From Pirellulales bacterium (GTDB lineage Bacteria > Planctomycetota > Planctomycetia > Pirellulales > Thermoguttaceae): 9,979 nucleotides of DNA. The translations under genes and the position numbers were made by a program. The stretch spans positions 1 to 9,979 of the forward strand of contig JAUWHT010000141.1 of assembly GCA_030605745.1 (NCBI GenBank), written 5' to 3'. Below are positions 6,043-9,979 of this stretch, in pieces. The first letter of the stretch is position 1. Each line of letters starts with the position of its first letter. The notes under the pieces are model-generated. The model saw only the letters and a list, made by a program, of their open reading frames with translations, made no database searches and was not told where the DNA came from.

Positions 6043-7475
6043 TTGAACAAGTGGTTACCCGTTTGGGCGGCAACGGCAACGGCAACGGGGCCGCGGTTCC
6101 GGTTGTCGGCCCGGTTGCTGCCGGCTATCAGGGCCGCTTTGGGCTGTTCACTTGCGTTGATGAGGCAGTGGCCGCCGCCGCTGAGTCGTTCGAGCGGCTT
6201 TCCCGGGGCACACTGGAAGACAGAAAACGCATCATCGGCCATATCCGCCGCATATCCATCGAGCAGTCCGTCGAGTTGGGCACCATGGAAATGGAAGAGA
6301 CCAAGATCGGCCGGCTGGCCCATAAGATCGAGAAGCTCGAGACGCTCGGAGAGCGGTCGCCTGGCGTGGAGTTCCTGCGCAGCGAGGTATTCAGCGGCGA
6401 CCACGGGTTGGCGGTGATCGAGCACGGCCCGTTCGGTGTGATCGGCACGATCACGCCGGTGACGCACTCACTGCCGACGATCGCCGGTAACGCGATCAAC
6501 ATGATTGCGGCTGGCAACACGCTGGTGATCAATCCGCACCCGGGCGGCCGCCGCGTGGCAATCGAGGGCGTCCGCCGGTTCAACCAGGCCATATATGGCG
6601 ACCTGGGCATCGACAACCTGATCTGCCTGATTACCGAGCCGACGATGGAGACGGCCGGCGCGATCTTCAAGCACCCCGATATTGCCCTGCTGTGCGTGAC
6701 CGGTGGTCCGGGGGTTGCCCGGGCGGCAATGCAGCAGGCCAAACGGGCCGTGGTGGCCGGGCCGGGTAACCCGCCCGTGGTTGTGGACGAAACGGCCGAC
6801 CTGGACCGCGCCGCACGATGCATCATCCTGGGCGGCGCGTACGACAACAACCTGCTGTGCATCTCCGAAAAACAAGTGTTCGTCGTGGAGCAGGTCTTCG
6901 ACGCGATGATGGCTGCGATGGATCGGGCCGGGGCCGTGCGCCTGAACGCTTCGGAAGTCGATGCCCTGACAAAGGCCGCCATCACTAGCGTCGGCGAAGG
7001 CGAGAAGAAACACGACGTGCCCCACCACGATTTCCTCGGCAAGGACGCCGCCGTGCTGGCACGTGGGATCGGCAAGACCGTGCCGTCGAACGTCGAGCTG
7101 CTGTTCGGCGAGACCGACGAGTCGAACCCCTTCGTGCCGGTCGAGCAGATGATGCCTTTCCTGCCGTTTGTCCGCTGCCGCAACGTTGACGAGGCGATCG
7201 ATATGGCCCATCGCAGCGAGCACGGATTCAGGCACACGGCCATCATCCACTCACACGACGTTGCCAACATGACCAAGATGGGCAAGAAGATGGACACCAC
7301 GCTGTTTGTCAAGAACGGCGCGAGCATGGCCGGACTGGGGTTGGGAGGCGAGGGGTACATCTCTTTCTCCATTGCCACCCCGACCGGCGAGGGTATTACC
7401 ACGCCGCTGACGTTTACCCGTGAACGGCGGTGCTCGATGATTGATAACTTGCGAATCCTGGGGATTGGGGATTAG
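6009..7475 (+). CDS. CoA-acylating aldehyde dehydrogenase (PduP/EutE-like, microcompartment cargo)
   Basis: It oxidises an aldehyde to acyl-CoA with NAD+ and CoA. In this cluster the substrate is expected to be L-lactaldehyde, giving lactyl-CoA. The protein has 488 aa. Residues 2-19 (IDETLIRNVVEQVVTRL) form an amphipathic helix followed by a GGNGNGNG linker, a classic N-terminal encapsulation peptide. The aldehyde dehydrogenase fold follows: FGVIGTITPVTHSLPT and AAGNTLVINPHPGGRR (cofactor binding), LLCVTGGPGVARAAM, AVVAGPGNPPVVVDETADL, and the catalytic cysteine C284 in DNNLLCISEKQVFV. The start ATG 6009 has AAGGA (5998-6002) upstream and overlaps BMC-P 1 by 34 nt. The last codons (LGIGD and stop) lie inside a G-rich tandem repeat that forms a long hairpin, so the C-terminus has been formed or altered by the repeat. 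Catalytic core residues look intact. Confidence 0.94.
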   Translation: MQIDETLIRNVVEQVVTRLGGNGNGNGAAVPVVGPVAAGYQGRFGLFTCVDEAVAAAAESFERLSRGTLEDRKRIIGHIRRISIEQSVELGTMEMEETKIGRLAHKIEKLETLGERSPGVEFLRSEVFSGDHGLAVIEHGPFGVIGTITPVTHSLPTIAGNAINMIAAGNTLVINPHPGGRRVAIEGVRRFNQAIYGDLGIDNLICLITEPTMETAGAIFKHPDIALLCVTGGPGVARAAMQQAKRAVVAGPGNPPVVVDETADLDRAARCIILGGAYDNNLLCISEKQVFVVEQVFDAMMAAMDRAGAVRLNASEVDALTKAAITSVGEGEKKHDVPHHDFLGKDAAVLARGIGKTVPSNVELLFGETDESNPFVPVEQMMPFLPFVRCRNVDEAIDMAHRSEHGFRHTAIIHSHDVANMTKMGKKMDTTLFVKNGASMAGLGLGGEGYISFSIATPTGEGITTPLTFTRERRCSMIDNLRILGIGD

Positions 7476-7534
7476 GGATTGGGGATTAGGGATTGGAACT
7501 TGACTCTAATCCCCAATCCCTAATACCCAATCCC
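7460..7534. repeat. G-rich tandem-repeat hairpin overlapping the aldehyde dehydrogenase stop codon
   Basis: The left arm holds two exact tandem copies of the 14-mer GGGGATTAGGGATT (7467-7480 and 7481-7494). The left segment 7461-7488 pairs with 7507-7534 at 27 of 28 positions (G7470 against A7525 is the mismatch), and G7489-C7506 adds one pair. The loop is about 16 nt. On the + strand, five G-runs of three or more (7460-7491) with 3-4 nt spacers satisfy the usual G-quadruplex pattern. A run of four T (7535-7538) follows the right arm, so terminator or attenuator behaviour is possible. The design mirrors the TTAGG elements at 2933 and 8864, but the unit differs. Confidence 0.85.
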
Positions 7535-7581
7535 TTTTAGCCTCTTTGATTGCGGCCGCAGGCCGCGTTAGGAAAGCAACC

Positions 7582-7839
7582 ATGTACATCGGCCGCGTTA
7601 TGGGAAACGCTACGGCGGCTGTGAAGCACCCGTCGATGGAAGGTTTTAAGCTGCTGCTGGTGATGGCCCTGCAAGCCGACGGCCGCAGTATCGAGGGCGA
7701 CCCGATCCTGGTCGTCGATACGCTGGGCGCCGGAAAAGGCGAAATGGTTATGGTCACCAGCGACGGCATCGGGGCCCGAGAATTGGTCGGCGACAAAAGC
7801 TCGCCGGTCCGCTGGTCTGTGCTGGGAATTCTTGACTGA
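7582..7839 (+). CDS. BMC-P pentameric vertex shell protein 2 (EutN/CcmL family)
   Basis: The second vertex protein, 85 aa, the compact family length. It starts MYIGRVMGNATAAVKHPSMEGFKLLLVMAL, the standard EutN opening, continues with ILVVDTLGAGKGEMVMVTSDG (glycine-rich loop), and ends SPVRWSVLGILD, the usual last strand. The frame is open upstream to a TTG at 7546, but ATG 7582 gives the family-type N-terminus and has AGGAAAG (7570-7576) at a good distance, so ATG is chosen. It follows the long hairpin after the aldehyde dehydrogenase gene and is 10 bp before the RpiB-like gene. Confidence 0.94.
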   Translation: MYIGRVMGNATAAVKHPSMEGFKLLLVMALQADGRSIEGDPILVVDTLGAGKGEMVMVTSDGIGARELVGDKSSPVRWSVLGILD

Positions 7840-7849
7840 TTGTTGACCG

Positions 7850-8521
7850 ATGGCTAAGAAATCGATTGATGTTGATCAGGTGGTCCGCGAGGTGCTCGCA
7901 GAACTCGATCATGCGCCAAATGCGGGCCACACCGACAACGAGTTGGTGATAAACGCCCGGGTGGTCACGCTCTCAGAGGTCGAAGGTCGGCTGGGTCCGG
8001 TCCGGCGGCTGGTGGTTCCGCCGCAAGCGGTAGTCACGCCGGCGGTGCGCGATGAACTCTACCGCAAGAACATCACGCTGGCTTACGCCACAACTGCGAA
8101 GCCGCAAGCGGCCGGCAGCTTGCGACTGGTGTTGGTAACGGCCGGCAAACGCTTTGACCCGGCAGCGCTGGTCCATGCCCTGGGCAAGGAAGATATCCAG
8201 GTCGAACAACATGCGTCCGATTGCCTGATCGCTGCCGCCGACCAGTTGGCTGCCGAGCTGCGCAAGGCCAATACCCTGGGCGTGTTGTTGACCCGGCACA
8301 CGGCAGCCGGGCTGTGTCTGGCGAACCGGCATCGGGGCGTCCGGGCGGTGTCGGGGGCCGATGCTCCGGCGGTTGCCAATGCCGCGGCAGCAGTCGGCGC
8401 AAACCTGTTGGTGCTCGATCCGGGCGTGGTAGGTTTCTTCCAATTGAAGCAGATCGTAACCGAGTTCTGCCGCAGCGGAACTCGTGAGTGTCCTGAAGTA
8501 TACCAAGAACAGCTAGGATAA
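7850..8521 (+). CDS. Microcompartment-associated protein with a degenerate RpiB/LacAB-like domain, function unknown
   Basis: The protein has 223 aa. Residues about 5-20 (SIDVDQVVREVLAELD) form an amphipathic helix followed by a flexible stretch, which looks like an N-terminal encapsulation peptide. Residues about 32-80 include LVVPPQAVVTPAVRDELYRKNI, a segment resembling the 'TP-A-RD-L' motif seen in EutT-type and other microcompartment proteins. Residues about 90-210 resemble ribose-5-phosphate isomerase B/LacA-LacB: GVLLTRHTAAGLCLANRHRGVRAVSG then ANLLVLDPGVVG, against GILICGTGIGMSIAANK-GIRA and NVLALGARVIG in RpiB. The catalytic CGTG is replaced by TRHT (148-151), so ordinary isomerase activity is doubtful. 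It is a luminal cargo candidate, sitting between two vertex genes. Its role could be isomerase-like, structural or regulatory. No clear ribosome binding site is seen, and coupling to BMC-P 2 10 bp upstream is plausible. Confidence 0.85.
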   Translation: MAKKSIDVDQVVREVLAELDHAPNAGHTDNELVINARVVTLSEVEGRLGPVRRLVVPPQAVVTPAVRDELYRKNITLAYATTAKPQAAGSLRLVLVTAGKRFDPAALVHALGKEDIQVEQHASDCLIAAADQLAAELRKANTLGVLLTRHTAAGLCLANRHRGVRAVSGADAPAVANAAAAVGANLLVLDPGVVGFFQLKQIVTEFCRSGTRECPEVYQEQLG

Positions 8522-8524
8522 AAG

Positions 8525-8550
8525 TAACACTTCATTCGGCTGAAGTGTTA
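8525..8550. promoter_or_regulatory. Short perfect hairpin between the RpiB-like gene and BMC-P 3
   Basis: TAACACTTCA (8525-8534) and TGAAGTGTTA (8541-8550) are exact 10-bp complements around a TTCGGC loop. The hairpin fills most of the 38-bp gap and ends 9 nt before ATG 8560. No T-run follows. It includes the alternative GTG start at 8545, which makes that start less likely. A role in mRNA processing or in setting translation of BMC-P 3 is possible. Confidence 0.55.
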
Positions 8551-8559
8551 TGGATACCA

Positions 8560-8859
8560 ATGCGAATCGGTCAAGTCATCGGCACGGTTACACTTAACCG
8601 CCGGCATCCCAGCTTGGCCGGTGCCCGGCTGAAGCTGGTCGTGCCGCAGTCGTGGGACAACCTGTTCGGCCGCTCGGAGGAGTCGATGGGCGAGATCGTC
8701 GTGTTCGACGAGTTGGGTGCGGGCGTGGGGAGCCGGATCGCAATGAGCGAAGGCCGCGAGGCCGCCATGCCGTTCTACCCGGAAGTCAAGCCGATCGACG
8801 CCTGCAACGCGGCGATCCTCGATACGCTCGAATTTGACTTGCCGGATAGCGAGCAATAG
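8560..8859 (+). CDS. BMC-P pentameric vertex shell protein 3 (EutN/CcmL family)
   Basis: The third vertex protein, 99 aa. MRIGQVIGTVTLNRRHPSLAGARLKLVVPQS is the family opening, followed by IVVFDELGAGVGSRIAMSEGREAAMPF and a last strand ACNAAILDTLEFDL. An insertion compared with BMC-P 2 (SWDNLFGRSEESMGE, roughly residues 31-45) enlarges the loop between the early strands, and the extra PFYPEVKPIDAC segment precedes the last strand. The start is ATG 8560. An in-frame GTG at 8545 would add five residues but lies in a hairpin arm and does not match the family. No strong ribosome binding site is seen. Three distinct vertex proteins in one locus is a feature of the PVM type of microcompartment. Confidence 0.92.
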   Translation: MRIGQVIGTVTLNRRHPSLAGARLKLVVPQSWDNLFGRSEESMGEIVVFDELGAGVGSRIAMSEGREAAMPFYPEVKPIDACNAAILDTLEFDLPDSEQ

Positions 8860-8863
8860 ATTG

Positions 8864-8964
8864 TTAGGAGTTTTTAGGCTATTAGGCTATTAGGTTGTTA
8901 GGGGTTTAGGCTGTTAGGGATGTGAACACAACGCCCCTAACAGCCTAACAGCCTAAACCCCTAA
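8864..8964. repeat. Octamer-repeat hairpin element, copy 2 (TTAGGNNN units)
   Basis: Six uninterrupted octamers TTAGGCTA, TTAGGCTA, TTAGGTTG, TTAGGGGT, TTAGGCTG, TTAGGGAT run from 8874 to 8921, with a further TTAGGAGT at 8864. The right half is GCCCCTAA, CAGCCTAA, CAGCCTAA, ACCCCTAA (8933-8964). Two pairing registers are strong: 21 bp perfect (8898-8918 with 8944-8964) and 14 bp perfect with a shorter loop (8906-8919 with 8935-8948). The loop region TGTGAACACAACG is nearly identical to that of copy 1 at 2933-3031 (TGTGAACTCAACG). It fills the gap between BMC-P 3 and the aldolase gene. Confidence 0.85.
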
Positions 8965-8997
8965 ATTGCCCTTAACCTTGCACGCGAGAATCAACCC

Positions 8998-9837
8998 ATG
9001 CTCAACGTCCACAAGGTGAAACAAGAGATCTGCGAGATCGGCGACCGCCTGTACAAGAAGGGCTTCGCCGCGGCCAACGACGGGAATATCAGCTACCGGA
9101 TCAGCGAAAAGGAGGTCGTCTGCACGCCGACGCTGATTAGCAAGGGCTTTATGAAGCCCGACGATCTGTGCATCGTCGACATGGAGGGCAAGCAGCTTTC
9201 CGGCCGCCGGGAGCGGACCAGCGAGGTGATGCTGCACCTGGCGATCATGAAGGAGCGGCCGGAGGTCAAGTCGGTGGTGCATTGCCACCCGCCCCACGCG
9301 ACGGCCTTCGGCGTTGCCCGGGAACCGGTCCCGCAGTGCGTGCTGCCGGAGGTTGAGATTTTCCTCGGCGAGGTGCCGATCACCAAATACGCAACCCCCG
9401 GCAGCCGGGAGTTCGCCGACACCATCTTGCCCTTCGTCCACAAGGCGAATATCATTATCCTGGCCAACCATGGCACGGTCAGCTTCGCCGAGACCCTGGA
9501 AAAGGCCTACTGGTGGACGGAGATACTCGACGCCTACTGCCGCATCCTGTTGCTGGCCAAGGGTTTGGGGCGAGTCAACTACTTCAGCGAGCCGGAGGCC
9601 GCCGCGCTTCTGCAACTGAAAGAGAAGTTGGGTTTCCACGACCCGCGAACCGAAATGAAAAATTGTGATATCTGTGCCAACGACGTGTTCCGCGAAAGCT
9701 GGAAGGAAACCGGCGTCGAGCCCAAGGCGTTCCAGCCGCCAAGGTTCACGTGCACCACGGCGGCAGAGGCTGCACCCGCCGAGCAGGAGACCCTGATCCA
9801 GGCCATCACCGACCGCGTGATGGCGGTGTTGAGATAG
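8998..9837 (+). CDS. Class II (zinc) aldolase, L-fuculose/L-rhamnulose-phosphate type, microcompartment cargo
   Basis: It splits a 1-phosphorylated deoxyketose (L-fuculose-1-P or L-rhamnulose-1-P) into DHAP and L-lactaldehyde, the entry step of this pathway. The protein has 279 aa, longer than the roughly 215 aa of E. coli FucA. Seen: AANDGNISYRI (25-35, phosphate-binding region), the catalytic glutamate E76 in RTSEVMLHLAIM, zinc ligands H95 and H97 in VVHCHPPHATAFG, and the third ligand H158 in ILANHGTVSF. The extra C-terminus holds a CDIC pair, then an Ala/Pro-rich linker (TTAAEAAPAE), then an amphipathic helix ETLIQAITDRVMAVLR ending at the stop. This is the layout of a C-terminal encapsulation peptide known for aldolases of PVM microcompartments. 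No strong ribosome binding site is seen before ATG 8998. It lies downstream of the second octamer-repeat hairpin. The exact sugar cannot be told from the sequence. Confidence 0.93.
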   Translation: MLNVHKVKQEICEIGDRLYKKGFAAANDGNISYRISEKEVVCTPTLISKGFMKPDDLCIVDMEGKQLSGRRERTSEVMLHLAIMKERPEVKSVVHCHPPHATAFGVAREPVPQCVLPEVEIFLGEVPITKYATPGSREFADTILPFVHKANIIILANHGTVSFAETLEKAYWWTEILDAYCRILLLAKGLGRVNYFSEPEAAALLQLKEKLGFHDPRTEMKNCDICANDVFRESWKETGVEPKAFQPPRFTCTTAAEAAPAEQETLIQAITDRVMAVLR

Positions 9838-9979
9838 TATGTTTAGCCGCCGGGCTTGCCCGATTTTCCGCAGGTTGGTGTAACGGCTAAGTAGAGTAGT
9901 TGTTTGATTGGGTTAGAGTCTATCGTTGTAACTTCTGCGCGCCGTGCGCGCATCTTGTACAGTACTTGTTCACCACACT
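9838..9979. other. Non-coding tail after the aldolase, with small dyads
   Basis: No gene is supported in these 142 bases. CGGGC-TT-GCCCG (9851-9862) followed by ATTTT (9863-9867) is a weak terminator candidate. TGCGCGC-CGT-GCGCGCA (9936-9952) is a perfect 7-bp inverted repeat that could be an operator or a small hairpin ahead of the next gene. The sequence GTTTAGCC just after the stop (9841-9848) also occurs right at the ileS stop (1840-1847), hinting at a recurrent intergenic motif. No convincing promoter boxes are visible. Confidence 0.4.

Noticed and set aside
6128..7402. Minus-strand open frame of 424 codons opposite the aldehyde dehydrogenase
   Set aside because: The plus strand encodes an intact enzyme with its catalytic cysteine. 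The antisense product is serine/proline-rich with no family features.
7460..7491. Telomere-like repeat or replicon end
   Set aside because: The GGGATT/TTAGGG runs look telomeric, but they are short, internal, paired with a complementary arm and located between co-directed genes.
2114..9837. Propanediol (Pdu) or ethanolamine (Eut) microcompartment
   Set aside because: No diol dehydratase, ethanolamine ammonia-lyase, glycyl-radical enzyme or tandem-domain shell trimer is present. The class II aldolase and three vertex proteins point to the PVM fucose/rhamnose type.
9936..9979. tRNA or small RNA gene near the right edge
   Set aside because: Only one short GC dyad is present. There is no cloverleaf or T-loop sequence, and the window ends before any transcript could be defined.

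Overview
The window is chromosomal DNA with high GC content, most likely from a planctomycete (phylum Planctomycetota, or a close PVC relative). The gene content and order match the Planctomycetes-Verrucomicrobia type (PVM) bacterial microcompartment (BMC) locus, which is known to break down L-fucose and L-rhamnose through lactaldehyde. This assignment rests on recognising protein families and gene order. No database search was run.

Layout, all on the + strand. Positions 2-1840 hold the 3' part of an isoleucyl-tRNA synthetase gene, a housekeeping neighbour closed by a hairpin. A gap of about 270 bp carries a good sigma70-type promoter (2038-2066) ahead of a DeoR-family regulator (2114-2893). 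The BMC genes follow: PduL-type phosphotransacylase (3062-3742), two hexameric shell proteins (3882-4193 and 4234-4503), an acetate kinase-family protein (4500-5693), a pentameric vertex protein (5698-6042), a CoA-acylating aldehyde dehydrogenase (6009-7475), a second vertex protein (7582-7839), an RpiB/LacAB-like protein of unknown role (7850-8521), a third vertex protein (8560-8859) and a class II aldolase (8998-9837).

Inferred joint function: the aldolase splits fuculose-1-phosphate or rhamnulose-1-phosphate into DHAP and L-lactaldehyde inside a protein shell made of BMC-H hexamers and BMC-P pentamers. The aldehyde dehydrogenase makes lactyl-CoA, PduL makes lactyl-phosphate and recycles CoA, and the kinase makes ATP and lactate. 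The alcohol/lactate dehydrogenase that would recycle NADH and the sugar kinases are not in the window and may lie beyond the edges. Amphipathic helices that look like encapsulation peptides occur at the N-termini of PduL, the aldehyde dehydrogenase and the RpiB-like protein, and at the C-terminus of the aldolase.

The core system is known. The less explained content is: three long hairpins built from G-rich short direct repeats, set between genes of the BMC cluster (two made of phased TTAGGNNN octamers with a shared loop, one made of a 14-nt GGGGATTAGGGATT repeat that runs over the stop codon of the aldehyde dehydrogenase gene); a 37-nt perfect palindrome just before the shell genes; the RpiB-like protein with a degenerate active site and a cargo-like N-terminus; and an acetate kinase with several changed active-site positions.
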